Assembly: GCA_037349315.1 (NCBI GenBank)
Contig: JBAIAC010000010.1
Location: 28,002,001-28,066,000, forward strand
Origin: Chelydra serpentina
Taxonomy: Eukaryota; Chordata; Testudines; Chelydridae
Reading direction: 5' to 3'
DNA: 64,000 nucleotides
In this document: positions 42,901-57,900 of the stretch, one piece after another
Numbering within the stretch: position 1 is the first letter of the stretch
How the letters are laid out: each line of letters starts with the position of its first letter
Program-made: the position numbers and the translations under genes
Notes under the pieces: model-generated
Databases searched by the model: none
What the model saw: the letters and a program-made list of their open reading frames with translations, nothing else
What the model was told of the DNA's origin: nothing

Positions 42901-45900
42901 TAGGCTCCCTATCCATCTTCTTCCAACCCTCTGCCAGGACAGCCACACCAATACACCAAGCTAGAGTGCAATCCCACTTTTCCCAGTGAGAACCCCCACA
43001 GCCTTTCTGTTGGGAGTGGCCTTGTCAGAGGAGCATCTCTCAGTCCCCCTGGCCTTCTCATTGTTCCTCTGAGGTCCGGCTCTCCAGTCTTGGAGATGTC
43101 AGTGGGTAAATTCCTCTGCTGCTGCTGCTGCCTTCAGCCGCCTCTGGTCCTTGCTCAAGCTCTCAGCCAGTAGGCATCTGCCTCTACTGCCCTTTCTGCC
43201 TTCGTCCCTCTCTGGCTCCGAGACACCAACTAACAAACCCCTCTTTCTGTTCTCCAGCCTACAGCTCTCTCCCAAAAATACTATCTCCTAGCCAATTCCT
43301 TCCTCTTCCCGGGGAGGGCCTGCTGAGCACTTTCTGCTCTCTGCAGCTTTCCTCAAAAATCTCCTCCATTTTCCTGACTGACTCTCACTCATTTGGTCTC
43401 TCCCTGACCTTTTATAGCCCTCAGGTGCTGCCCTGCCCTCTTAATTGGTCAAACTGGGAGCATCTATTCTGACACTGGGGTGCTGGAACTGCCTCATTTA
43501 CGGGGGCCAGCCACCCTGTGACATCCCTGTTCAAATCTTTTCACCTTCTCTGGCAGAAAGAGGGGGGTTGAACCTAGGTCTCCCATATTCCAGGTGAGTA
43601 CTCTGACCACTGGGCTAGAACTTATAAGAGAGGTGGCACCACCACCACTATCTCCTCTGGTGGCCAGATTTTGAATAGAACCCAATTCAGTAGGTGGCCT
43701 CTGAGCAGGCCTACTTGATCAGTCCCCACATGCGACTTGGGCAGTTGATTGCCTGTCTTCCCCTGGTTCATGAATCACTCTGGGGCTTAGGCAGGAGAGT
43801 GCCACCTCACTCTAAGTGTGCAGATGCCTGAGTGCATGTCCAGAGGCAGAAACTTAGGTGCTGAGAGAACTTGTACTCTGAAAACTTAGGTGCTGAGTGA
43901 GTGTAGGCATTTGTAGGGTTTGCTGGGAGTTTTGTGAAGCCTAAAACTGGACTTAGTCTGGGGTTTAGGTGCCTACGTACCTTTGTGGATCAGGGCCGTT
44001 ATCCTCTAAAATGTGAGATTTGATCACCCTTATTTTAGCACAGAAATGTTGATGGTCATAAAATTATCTTCCAGACTTTTCTTAATTCCTAGCATAGTAT
44101 TTTATTCTATGATTATATGTTGCATGAAGAAAGCAAATTTTTCCCATTATCTATCATTGCGCATCTCTTCCAAAAGTTTATATTTTATTTTGTTAAGAGT
44201 TTAAATATGTTGTTTAAATTCCACATTTTGAAACAACCGCCAGTATTATGGAAGCACTCTTTGCTTTCTATAGGCAACATTTTTGGTTGTCAACTTTCGC
44301 TCATTCCAAAAATAGACTAAAAGATAATTACTTAATTATTCCTCTCCTTGAAGTTCGGGGAGGATGCTGTGAAGAGAAGCATCACATTAATGAGAAGATA
44401 ATGCTTAAATAAAATGCAGAAAAAGAGCTTCTCTTCACTTTCCTATACCAACTTAAAATTATGATTTTAAAAAACGCCAAACATTTGACTCACCAGAAAG
44501 AAAAGGACAAATGGCACCTCAGATCTTATACTGAGACCTGATTCTGTGGTGTTTAGTGTTTCATGTGTCTTGCTTTCGGTGAACTGGTGAAAAATTTAAT
44601 CACGATACTTGCTATGCAAAGCGAGATAAACTTAATTTAGTTGTGTGTGTTTCATAGAACATAGAATCATGGAACCATAAGGTTAGAAGGGAACGCAAGG
44701 ATCATCTAGTCTTAACCCCCTGTCAAAATGCAGGATTTGTTATGTCTAAACTATCCAAGACACATGGCTATTCAGTCTGTTTTTGATAACCTCCAGTGAA
44801 GGAGCTTCCGCAACTTCCCTAGGCAGTTTGTTCCAATGTCCTACTGTTCTTACAGTTAGGAAGTTTTTCCTGAGATTTAATCTAAATCTGCTATGCTGTA
44901 GTTTGAACCCATTGCCTCTTGTCCTGCCCTCTGAGGCAAGAGAGAACAATTTTTCTCCATCTTTTTTTATGGCAGTCTTTCAAGTTTTTGAAGACCACTA
45001 TCATCTTTCCCCCCATTAATCTCCTCTTTATCCAAACTAAAAATATCCAGTTCCTTCAGCCGTTGCTCATATGGCTTGCATTCCATCCCTTTGATCATCT
45101 TTGTCATTCACCTCTGGATCCTTTCCTGTTTCTCTGCATCCTTTCTATACAGTGGTGACCAAAATTGGACACAGTACTCCAGGTGAGGCCTAACTAGCAC
45201 AGAGTAGATAGGTATTAGAACTTCCTGCGACTTGGATGCTGTGTCTCTGTTAATGCAACCCAAAATTGCATTTGATTTTTTTGCAGCAGCAAATTGCAGC
45301 AGCAATTATTGACTCATGTTGAGGTTGTGATCCACCAGAACTCCCAGATCTCTCACAGCAGGGCTGCTGCCAAACCAATTATCCCCCATTCTGTATTTGT
45401 GCATTTGGTTTTTCTTCCCTAAGTGTAGCATGTTACATTTGTCTTTGTTGAATTTCATTTTGTTGTCTATATCCCATTTCTCCAATTTATCAAGATCCCT
45501 TTGAATTTTAACTCTGTCCTCCAAAGTGTTTGCAGCCCTGCCTAGCTTTGTGTCCTTTGAAAATGTGATCAGTATGCTCTCTATTCCTACATACAGGTCA
45601 TTATTAAAGATGTTCAATAACCTGGACCCAGAACAGATACCTTTGGGAGCCTGCTTGAGACCTATTTCCAATCTGACATCATTCCATTAATAGTTACTCT
45701 TTGTTTCTGGTTGATTAACCAATTATGTATCCACTTAATGGTAGTTCCACCAAGCCTGCATTTCTCTAGCTTAGTTATGATGATGTCATGTGGGACTGTG
45801 TCAAACGCCTTGCTAAAGTCCAATACATTATGTCCACGGCATTCCCCCTATCCATCAAACCAAACTTTGTTGCCTTTTATTGTAAAGCTATTCAGTGTGC

Positions 45901-48900
45901 TAATCCCTTGCTCATCTTTTTTCTCTTCCTTCCAATAATTTCTTCATATCATTCCTAACAGAGCCTTAACACCTCATGCTTTTAGGATGCCAGCCTGAGT
46001 CAGTGTCAAATTGTATCTTGGAAAAAATGTGTTGCAAGGTGTGTATGTCTCCAGTATTAGCTGCAATTGATAACTTCCTTTGAGATGTACTGTTACTCAA
46101 ATTAGCAAAGGTTCTAACAACTCTTAATCAGTATCTTTTTTTTGTTTTGTTTGTATCTTTCAATATGTCTGATCATGAGACCATTTTGCTTTTCTGGATT
46201 CATTCTGAATCTCCAGTTGTTACATTGTTGAGTATCTGGTCTATGTTTAGTTAATTTGTTTTATAAAGAATTAGAGATGGGAAAAACTTACTAGGTTGGG
46301 CTGCATATAAATCAGAGTCCAGCCCCTACCAGTGCAGGATTGTTTTCTACAGTATAATTTCTAATGTTGTGTCTAGTCTGATTTTTTTTTTTTAAATAAC
46401 TCAAGAAATTGACCTTTATCCTCTTTTCTTTGGAGGCTGTTTTGTGATGTAAACTTGCTATGAATTCTTCATTAAGTGAAGGTGTCATTTAAAATTGTGA
46501 AAGCTCACTGAAGGGAAGCCAAGTAGTTTCCCAATAATTTTCTTAAACACAAACCTTCCTTCTTACAAGGGCAATAAGTTACGAATCCTTTACAGTCCAG
46601 AGTTTGATTTTTTTTTTCTCTTTCTCTGAGTGCCTGTTAACAAACTTCAGATGTGAATTATATGTGACATAATGTGATTTGGAAATAGTCCTGACAAGTT
46701 TAGAATAAATTCAAGATGCTTTTCCAGTTTTTTTATTAAAAAGGACATTATAGCCATGAACTAGAAAAATTAACTATATGACTTGGAAGGGGAACATTAT
46801 TCTGATATTTCAGAAGTTTCCTGAAGGGAATTCTGCATGGGGAATATGTTATTTCTCTTGGTGTTAAACTTGGCATTTGGTCTAATCATTCTTTAATTGG
46901 AACACATGGCGATGTAACAACTCAGTAGAAAGAAATGAAAAGAAAAATCCATTACAACAGTGCCTCTGACTTTTCTAGATTTTTAATAAAGGGAGGAATG
47001 ATAGGTCACTTGACAATGATGTTAGCTAACGATAAGTGGAGGGGGATCACTGAATTTTGCCCTTCCTCAGGGTTAAATCTGCCTCCGTGTGTGTTCTGTG
47101 TGGGTAGAGAGACTGTGAATTAGGAGACAATGTAAAACTACATTGTGTGTGGTTAGTAATCCGCTGATTTAACTGTATGTGTGAGAGCTGTGCTTTTTAG
47201 TCTGACTTGATTAACTTAATCATATTAAGGATTAAATTAATTTGAGACATAAATGGTAAGAAGAAAATATTCTACAAATACATTAGAAGCAAGAGAAAGA
47301 CCAAAGACAGGATAGTCCCATTACTCAGTGGGGTCGGGGGGATCGGGAGAAGTAACAGAAAATGTGGAAATGGTGGAAGTGATAAATGACAACAAAAAGA
47401 TTAGTGAACCTACACTATGCAAAACATAGTGAATGCCTGTGAAAATGAGCTAGCGTCAGATATCTGAGCCATTAGTAATTATCTTTGAAAAGTCATGGAA
47501 GATGGGAGCGATTCCAGAGGACTGGAAAATGGCACTATATTTGCCCATCTATAAAAAGGGAAATAAGGACAACCTGGGAATTTCAGACCAGTCAGCTTAA
47601 CTTCAGTACCTGGAAAGATAATGGAGCAAATAATTAAGCAATCAATTTGCAAACACCGAGAAGATAAGTCATAGCATGGATTTGTCAAGAACAAATTGTG
47701 TCAAACCAACCTAATAGCTTTCTTTGTCAGGGTAACAAGACTTGTGGATAAGGGGAAGCGGTAGATGTGGTATATCTTGACTTTAGTAAGGCTTTTGATA
47801 CTTTCTCACATGATCTTCTCATAAACAAACTAGGGAAATACAACCTAGATGGAGTTACTATAAGATGAGTGCATAACTGGTTGGAAAACCATTCCCAGAG
47901 AGAACCATTATCAGAGATTCGCAGTCAACCTGGAAGGGCATATCAAGTGGGGTCCCACAAGGATCAGTTCTGGGTCCGGTTATGTTTCATAACTTCATCA
48001 GTTATTTAGATAATGGCATAGAGAGTACACTTTTAAAGTTTGTAGGTGATACCACACTGGGAGGGGTTGCATGTGCTTTGGAGGATAGGATTAAAATTCA
48101 AAATGATCTGGACAAGCTGGAGAATTGGTCTGAAGTAAATAGGATGAAATTTAATAAGAACAAATGCAAAGTACTCCACTTAGGAAGGAATAATTAGTTG
48201 CACACATACGAAATGGGAAATAACTGCTTAGGAAGGAGTACTACAGAAAGGGATCTGCGAGTCATAGTGGATCACAAACTAAATATGAGTCAATCCTGTA
48301 ACACGGTTGCAAAAAAAGCAATCATCATTCTTGGGATGTATTATCAGGAGTGTTGTAAGCAAGACAAAAGAAGTAATTCTTCTGCTCTACTCTGCGCTGA
48401 TTAGGCCTCAACTGGAGTATTATGTCAAGTTCTGGGCACCACATTTCAAGAAAGATGTGGACAAATCGGAGAAAGTTCAGAGAAGAGGAACAAAAATGAT
48501 TAAAGGTCTAGAAGACATGACCCATGAGGGAAGATTGAAAAAATTGGGTTTGTTTTAGTCTAGAGAAGAGAAGACTGAGAGGAGAAATAACAGTTTTCAA
48601 GTATATAAGAAGTTGGGAAGAGGGAGAAAATTGTTCTTGTTTACTTCTGAGGATAGGATAAGAAGCAATGAGCTTAAATTGCAGCAAGGGAGGTTTAGGT
48701 TGGACATTAGGAAAAACCTTCCTGTCAGGGTAGTTGAGCACTGTAATAAATTGTCTAGGGAGGTTGTGGAATCTCCATCATAAGAGCTTTTTATGTGCTG
48801 GTTAGACAAACACCTGACAGGGATGGTTTAGATAATACTTAGTACTGCTGTGAGTGCAGGAGACAGGACTAGATGACTTCTCGAGGTCCCTTCCATTCCT

Positions 48901-51900
48901 ATGATTCTGTTTTTCAATGAATGTCCTCTCTAAAGAACAACTACGGTTTAAAAAAATATATTATTCTCAGGCTGGGGACAGAAGGGACATGAGGGTGGTA
49001 CTTTATTTTTGTTTTAAATGTTTCAGTATTTAGTTCTCTTTTCAGAAAGTTGAAGCTTGTGTTTGGTAAACTGTGAAGGGGAGGCAGGATAGGTTTGTAA
49101 GGCAAAGGAATGGGGAGACGTATTCATGGCTTCGTCAGAGTTCTTGTATGTTTTGGGGTAAGTCACTTAGACGCTTTTCTAATACTTCAGGTGGTGGTTG
49201 TGAAGTTAAACTAATATTTGTAAGGTGCATTGAGAGTCTGGAATGGAGGGATCTCTGTAAATGCAAAGTATTTTATTTACAAGTATTATCTTCTCATTAA
49301 TGTGATGCTTCTCTTCATGGCATCATATTCTTGGGTACTGAATTAAGAATGATGGAGAGGGTTGGCTGTGTAAACTTTATAATGCAGTGAGGGAAGGTGA
49401 AGACGGAAGGATAGTTTTTTCTTTGGGAGATTATTTACGCTAAGGGGAAAATGCTGAGAGATGTTGAACACCTGTAACTTATCTCCCATTGATTTTAATG
49501 GCAGTTGTATGCACTTGGAAGATACTTGGCACCATTTAGTATTTGGCCCCGAGATTAAATGAAATTGACCTTATTTTTATTATTTTCATTGCTTCCCATA
49601 GTAATTTCTCTAGCAACATTGCAACTGTGTGTTAATTTCACTCCACAGATGCTTGGCAAAGCTATGGGCATCAGCAGAGGCATTGGAACTCTCTGCCTGC
49701 AGACTTGGGAGAAAAGCGTTTCATCAGTTAATTTTTTAAATATAAATGTAAATCGGTCAAAATCGATTAGATTAGACCCCTCTACTCAACCCAGAAAGTT
49801 TCCTACTAGCCCAAGATAAATGGGCAGTGTGCACTTTTTAAACCATGGAGATAGAACAGTCACTGTCAAAAGAGATTTGATATATGGAGAAAATTTTTTG
49901 GATGTTCTCTAAGATAATCATTATTCTAGGGAAGGTATGGGCTATATCTTTACTGGACAAAAGCATACATATGTAAGAAAAAATAGCAGACAAGTAATTT
50001 TTTTTCTTTTTGGATTAGTGATGGGAAGAAGAGTAACACTGAATCTACCAACCCCCACTCCCCAACCTCCTCCCTCCCCCCAAAAATCCAGCATGTATTA
50101 TATGGGTAATTGCATGGATGGGAAAGGTGGAAGAGGAGGTAATTGCAAAATTTAAAATTGGATCCTTTTATATCTTTCTCTGCTAGACTGAAGAGCCCAT
50201 TATTAAATATTTGTTCCCCATGTAGAAACTTACTTACTATAATCAAGTCACCCCCGAGCCTTCTCTTTAAGATAAATAGTTTGAGATCCTTGAGTCTATC
50301 ACTATAAGGCATGTTTCTCATCCTTTAATCTTTCTTGTGGCTCTTCTCTGAACCCTTTCCAATTTATCAACATCTTTCTTGAATTGTGGGCACCAAAACT
50401 GGGCACACTATTCCAGCAGCAGTTGCGCCAGTTCCAAATAGAGGGGTAAAATAACCACTCTACTTCTGCTCAAGATTCCTGCTTATGCATCCCAGAATCA
50501 CATTAGCTCTTTTGGCCACAGCGTCACATTGGGAGCTCATGTTCAGCTGATTATCCACCATAATCCACAAATCTTCCTCAGAATCACAGCTTCCCAGGAG
50601 AGAGTCCCCCATTGTGTTAGTATGGCCTACCTTCTTTGTTTCTATATGTATCCATTTACATTTAGCCATATTAAAATGCATATTGTTTGCTTATGCACAG
50701 CTTTGACCAAGCAATCTACATTTATCTGTATCAGGACCTGTCCTCTTCAATATTATCACTCCCCCAATTTATTTGTAATCTGCTAACTTTATCAGTGATT
50801 GTTTTCTTCCAAGTCATTCATTACAATTTTAAATAGCATAGTGCCAAGAACTGATCCCTGCATGACACCACTAGAAACGCAGCCATTTGATGATGATTCC
50901 TCATTTACAATTACATTCTGAGACCTATCAGTTAGCCAGCTTTGAATCCATTTAATGTATACCATGTTAATTTTATATCATTCCTAGTTTCTTAATTGAA
51001 ATGTCTGGCAGCACCAACTCAAATGCCTTACAGAAGTCTAAATATATTAAATCAACTCTGTTGCCTTTATCAACCAAACTTGCAATCTCATTTAAAAAAA
51101 GGTAGTTTGTTAGGATCCATTTTCCATAAACCCATGTTGATTGGAATTAAATTGTTACTCTCCTTTCATTCTTGATTAATTAAATCCTGTATCAGCTGCT
51201 CCATTATCTTGCCCTGGATCAGTGTCAGGCTGCCAGGCCTATAATTACCTGGCTCATCCCATTTATACTTTCAAAATACTGGCACAAAATTAGCTTTCTT
51301 CCAGTCTTCTGGAACTTCCCCAATGTTCCAAGATTTAGAAACATTAATGGTCTTCAGCCAACTCTCTCAAAATTCTTGGGATCAAGTTATCTAGACCTGT
51401 TGATTTAAAAATGTCTAAGTTCAGTAGCTGTTTTTTAACATCTTCCTGAGATACTGGGATTGGACAGAATGTTATCATATGATATGACTATATCATCTGT
51501 TTTTTCCCAAATACAGAACAAAAATAGTTAATGAACATTTCTGCCATGTTACAGTATTGTTGATAATTCTACCATTTCTGACTATCAATGGATCAACACC
51601 ATTGTTAGGATTCTTTTTATTCCTAATATACTTTAAAAACTCCTTATTGTCTTTAAATCTTCTGGCCATAGATTTCTCCTTGTGTCCCTTTGCTTCCCTT
51701 AACAATTGTTTATACATTTCCTAGCTTCTGATTTATATTCATTACTATAAACTTTACCTTTTCTTCCATTTATTATGTATTCTTTTTTATAGCTGCCATC
51801 ACTCCCTCTCTAAACATATCAGTTTTTTAACCAATACAACCTTCTTCAGTTGTGGGATTGCGATTTTTTGGGGCATCTAGTAAAGTGTTGTTTAAAAAAA

Positions 51901-54900
51901 TCCCAATTATTTTACACATTTTTCTGTTTAAATTCTTCCTCTCAGCTATTATGGTTCATAATTGTTTTCAGCTTTGTTAAACTGGACCTCTTAAAGCACC
52001 AAGTGCAGATGTATCTATGATCTGAACTTTATTCTGTTTGCACATTATAAATGTTATCAAGTCATGATCACTTGTATCCAAATTACCATTAACTTTTTGT
52101 TCTGTGATCAGTTCCTCTTTATCTGTCAAGACAAGGTCTAATTATATCATTCCCCATGTTGGAGCAACATTTTTTTTTTTTTTTTTTGAGTTAGAAAATT
52201 GTCATCTGTATTTAGAAATTCCAAGTATGTTTTAGTACTGGCAGCATGAGGCTTCCCAGCACCTGTCACTCAAATTGAAGTCCCCATGATTACAGAGCTT
52301 TTTTCCTACATGGCATAGATAGTTATGTATTGAGCCAGTCATCCTTTTCCCTAGTGTGATTTAGGGGCTTGTAGCAGACACCGACTATCCCATCTTGTGC
52401 TTTATCTGTTAACTCAGAAGAGAATTATCTTCAGTACTATCAGTGACTGAGAAACAAGCAATATCATTTATGACAGAGTGTCACTCCTCCTCCCCTTTGC
52501 TCACTCAATCCTTCCTACTTAGGTTGTAACCCTTGATTTTAACATTCCGGTCATGGGAATCTTTCCATCAAGTTTTGGTAATACCAACTAGATCCAATTT
52601 TTTCTCTTAAATGAGCAATTCTAATTCCTCTTGTTTGTTACATGGGCTATTAGCATTGGTATACAGGCAACTAAAGAATTTCTTCTCTTCATGACCTTTG
52701 GTTCCTTGGTTAATAATATGCAGAAAACTAGAAATGGTACTCTTGCTGATTTTACAGAAGTCCTTTAGAGAACTAGATGATGGCAAAATGATTCTTTGTT
52801 TAAATATGCCTTCTGGACAAATGGGACAGGTATATCAGGAAGCATATTTTCCCCCAGAAAGGAGAGCCTGTAAATCTTGGAACATATATCATGGTGAATT
52901 TTGATTATTTAGCTTGTTTATATGTCTCAGAAACAGCTCAAATACTGACACCATTAATTAGGCCTAGTTCTTGGTAATAAACTGGAAATAACAAGTTAAT
53001 TAGGGGTTAGGGATTAACTCCAGTGTAGTGATGCAAATTATCTTTACATTTGAATATTTCCCAAGGGCAAGCTCGCAGAAGTGTTGGGTTCAGGAGTGTC
53101 GTCATGGGGGTACGTTTCATATCTTTAAAAAATGGAGATTTGAAACTAAAATTTTGTGTGCTCACTGAAATTCATATTGCATGCATATATAAGATTCATG
53201 AACTTGTATACTCTGTTAATTGTCAGATATTCAAGAGTGCTTGATTGCTAGCATTTTTGTTTTAGGAAAAGTGTTACACTTAGCAAGGCAAAAATGTAGA
53301 AATTAGTACTAGCAAATTTAAAAGACAATAATTATCTAGAAAAACATGGTTATTAGAAGGTTTATATCTCTTAAACAAGTTTATTTTTATTCTGCATCAT
53401 TCTGGCCCTAATTCTGAAGCAAGCATCTCTGAATTTTGTGGTGCATCTATATCAATTTTTTTGACAGGCTGACATTTCAATGACATCATGAAATATCTAG
53501 AGAAATATTTATTAAAAACAATTGAAACAAAAGAACTCCCCTGCCCAAATTATGAGTTAGAAACTAAGGACTAATCCTTAGTTGAATATATTAATCAGTC
53601 TAGTTCAGTTGAAATAATAAAGCCATGCTGATTCCCATCAGTTGAACATGTGGTCCTAAATGTTGCATACATTTTCCTTGGGGTTCACTTCAGAGTAATT
53701 TTTTATTCTTTTCCAGTTTTGTGCTTCAGAAAACAGGGTGTTTTGCTATGCAGTTTTTCCATTTATTTGGGTTTTTTTAGGTTTGCCATTAGAACAACAT
53801 ATGTAATCACATGAAGGAAAGTGTAGTAACTCTTATGTGTGTGAGGGAAGCGTTCCTTTCACTTTCTCATGATCATATTTGAGCCAGACAAAGCATTTCT
53901 CTTCTCTCTTCCCTTCCCTTGATCATGAAGTAGAGACAGAGGATCCATCTCATTTTTTCCCCTCTCTCATGGGGCACGAGGGAAAGAACATTTCATAATC
54001 TTCTCCCATACTCTTTTTTTCTCCTCCCGCCTCCATAACACATTCTTTCCTGCCTCAGGCTGGGAGAATGCAGTACAAATTCTTTTTACATGCCCCTCCC
54101 CTGAGGGGGGCCAAGAAGTGGTCAGTTTTTCATCTTTTGCTTCTCCTTTCTCAGTTGGAAGTAGAGCAAAATGATAGTATTTTCTTCCCAGTGTTGTCTT
54201 TTACACTTTGATCTGGGGCTGTGACTTCTCTTTTAACGAAGCTCCAAAGAGCATAGCATGCTTAAAAAAACCTTTGTTTTGCTTTATGCCCTATTGGGGC
54301 TTCAATAGAGAAGAAACCCTGGAGTATCCATACTTCAAATGGATAATATTTGGGCTCAGCACCTGTTTAAGGAACCACCTCTTCCTGCTTCCAAGCATTT
54401 GGTAGGTTTGCAGTCTGAAAAAATGCCAGTGTTAAGATCCAGGAATGTACTTGTCTACTACTGCCACACACCCCCCACCCCCCACAGGAACAATCAACTA
54501 AAATATACTCAGTTCATACTCTTTATGGAAGCAGTGCTTGACTGTTTTCATGTATTAACTAAGCATGTAGCAATAAAGCTACGTTTATTTAATTGAGGTG
54601 TTGCTAGTGGCTGATAAAGATGGGGTAAAATGATCATGAATATGCTTCTTCGTCTATGCAGATGTGTTGGAGGAGGATGAGGAAGAATCTGACAGAGAGC
54701 TGGAACGACAGAATATTGAAGAGCTGTATGACTTTGTGAGACACACACATCAGCAGGAAATCCAGTTTTTGAGGGAGGACGTACAGCACTCTGCATTGAT
54801 TCCTGTACTGAGGCCATACCAAAGTGAGGCTGTGAACTGGATGTTGCAACGGGAGAATTTCAGAAATAACCCTACCAATGGCAAGTACATGGCCGTGGAC

Positions 54901-57900
54901 AACAAATGCAAATCTTGATTATAACACTACTCAAAACAAATGAACAATATAGTATCAAAAAGGATTGAATATGAACTAGCACAATTTTATCAGAAGAGTC
55001 TCCTCAATAATTAAATAATTGGAAGCTTTTCTTTTATTTTATTAATAAAATTGTAGTTGTGTTTGAGGCAACTAGTTAATAGTTATTTTTCTGTTTTTTA
55101 ATTGTGAGCCGTTTTCATGTTGGTCTAGAACTTAATATAGACATTGTCAATCTGGATACGTTGGGTTTTACTATTGTTTCAAAATGTAACATTTCACAAA
55201 ATAAAGTAGTCTTATAATTGAAGTATTTGAGTTTGAAAGTAGCTACTGTCCATGATCAATAGCTACACTTCAGAATATTTTGGGCTATACACTGAATTTC
55301 CCTACTATTGTTCATTACTTACTATGTCTTTTGGCGCAGCCTTGGCATTGATTCTGCATTGCTGTGAAAATGTTATAATCAACATGGATCAACAAGAAGC
55401 CAGAGTTCTAGACTAAGGATTATATTTTATTACAGTATATAGTTCTGGTGACACAGGGAACAGTTGACCGAGCTGGTTGACCCTAGCGCTCTGAAGATAC
55501 TTTTTCAAGTGCTGATCGTTATGTATATTCCCTATATGGGTATACATGTGCGTCATATGTCCGAGTCAGGAAATTCTAACAAACCGTACCCATTGGCTCA
55601 CATGTGGAGTAGTTCTCTTTGTGCTCCAGACTCGACATAAGAAGCAGTGCAGGCCGACGCCTTTCCAGTTCCTTCTTACTGCTGCATGGCCTGAGTTGGA
55701 ACCCCGTGTCCACAGATTTCTCCAGCTTTTATCTTTGATAGCCTATAAATAGGTATTCTAAATAGTTTTATAGTTTTTATATTAGTATAGGTAGTATAGC
55801 TTGTTCTTTCCCTCCATACTGGGGACTCCCTCCTTGCAGTCTGGGACTATGCCCAGAGTCCTGGGGATTCAAGAGCTGTGTCCTGCCCTCACTTCTTCTC
55901 TATGAGTGATGATCACCAGCGCTGTCTCTACTGCTTGGGTGCGAAGCATAGTGCTGCAAAGTGCAGCATCTCACTTGTTTCCACCATGAACACGTGAAGC
56001 TCATGAACTTTGATTAAGGAAACACCTTATGAAGAAGGCTATGAGACATCACTATGATCTGGATCAAGGAGATGCCTGTGTATATCAGTCCCATCAAATG
56101 AGTAGTGTCCCTCCAAGCACAAGCTTAGGAGTGAAGTCTGTGGCTGCTAAGCCAAGGAATCTTCTTCCCAGGAGAGTAGGGGGCACTCTCATGGTCGCAA
56201 GGATATGTTCATAAATGAAAAGATCCCTCCCTAACCCTGCCCAAGACGGGAGAGCCTCACACATGTATACTGTGGTGCCAGGACCACTAAAACCCCTCAG
56301 ACTGAAAGGTAGCACACATAAGAAAAAGTATGTGTTGGTTCCATCAGTGGCTCTGGCTCTGAAACACAAGGAACAACAACTTCCAGCTCCATCCAAAAGT
56401 GCTGGACCTGACACTTCATCGGTACTGGCCCACTCTTCAAAGGACCCCCAACTATATCTTCCAGGGACATGTCAAGACCATTGGTCCCTACTGTTGAAAT
56501 ATCCCAAACCCTGGGTCATACAGACACCTACATTACACTGGAGGATATATTCCTCCCATACCTTCAGTCTCCTGTCCTCTTGAGGGACGTTGCTATACTG
56601 GAGGGTGAAACTGCTTTCATGACACAAGAACCATCCCCTCTCCAGCCCTGAGGCAGGAGCATGCATCCTCTAGTATTGTTGGCCCCATGAATGGAGAAAG
56701 AACAGTCCTCAAATGCAGATAAATCAGACGCCCTGGATGATCTCTTTTCTCCTCATAGAGAGCTGAGCTTTGATAGGCAGTCAAGGAGTTCTGGATGCCA
56801 TCCTCCAAGATATGACTTCCCCAAGCACTGCTGGTATCTGATGTAGTGGGGCCCCCACATCTGGTTGATCCCTCCTTTTGGCCTTATTGTGGCCTGTGGG
56901 ACCCTAAGGAAAACACCCCAGATCCATTCATGAGTCGTACCACACTTCTCCTACTCAGCATCCACCAGATCCATCAGAGTATGAGGAGAACGACATTGAT
57001 CCAGATCTGCAGGTGCTGATGGGTATCTCATCCTCATCTCTGGAGGAAACTGTCACTCCATCCTCACTATCTCTGCCAAGTGACCATAGGCAGTACCAGG
57101 AGCTACTTCAGAGGATAGCCAATGACCTCCAAATACTAGTGGAGGAGGTCCAGGACTCCCACCACTGGCTATTCTGTAGCATTCAGATCCAAGCAAGGTG
57201 GTGCTTCTGATTAATGAGGCCATCTTGGAGCCAGCGAGAGTGGTCTGACGCACCTCTGTCTAATGGGCCCCCATGCCGAAGAGGGCTCAGAGATGCTATT
57301 TCATCTCTGCCAAGAGGTTGAATTTCTTTTCTCCCATCCATCACCCAACTTCCCAGTGGTACAGTCAGCCATGGAGAGAGTAAGATCACAGCATCCCAAG
57401 ACCACCCTGGCTGATAAGGACTCAAAGAGGTTAGACATTTTGGAAAGAAAGGTCTTTTCCTCTATGAGCGTGCCATTCCATATCAGTACCTACCAGGTTT
57501 TGTTGGCAAAATATGATTTTAACAGTTACTCCAGATTGGCTGACTTTTAAGGATAAGTTTCTTCCTGAGGACAGAGCCCAATTTCAGTCTTTCATAGAGG
57601 AGGGCGAAGGAGTGGCAAAGACATCCATTCAAGCTGCAATGGACCACCCATCCAGGGTTTAGCCATGGCATAGTTATAAGGTGTGTGTCTTGGTTTCACC
57701 CCTCGGGGCTTCCAGGGAGGTCCAGAACACCATACAGGATTTGCCTTTCGACAAGTTGAACTGTTCAGTAAGAAAAAGGATGGGTCCCTTCACTAATTGA
57801 AAGACTAGAGGTTGACTATATGCTTCCTGGGAATTGACACCCTGGGCCCAAGGAGAAAACACCAGAGGCAGGTGTAGAGGTGAAGGCCATATCCTCCACA

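Larger units (their letters stand above)
41158..43998. mobile_element. Copy 3 of TIR repeat family R with two nested insertions
   Basis: The left terminus GGGCCAGATCCACAAAGG and the inverted right terminus GGCCCTGATCCACAAAGG are almost perfect inverted repeats. This gives the clearest definition of the family. It is interrupted by a hAT MITE (41,915-42,392) and an LTR-like block (42,591-43,523). Removing both leaves about 1.4 kb. No protein-coding capacity. Confidence 0.7.

Noticed and set aside
54881..54918. Read-through of SHPRH exon 4 to a stop after about 12 codons
   Set aside because: Exon 5 continues the family sequence in frame only if exon 4 ends at 54,880, so the extra codons are intron.
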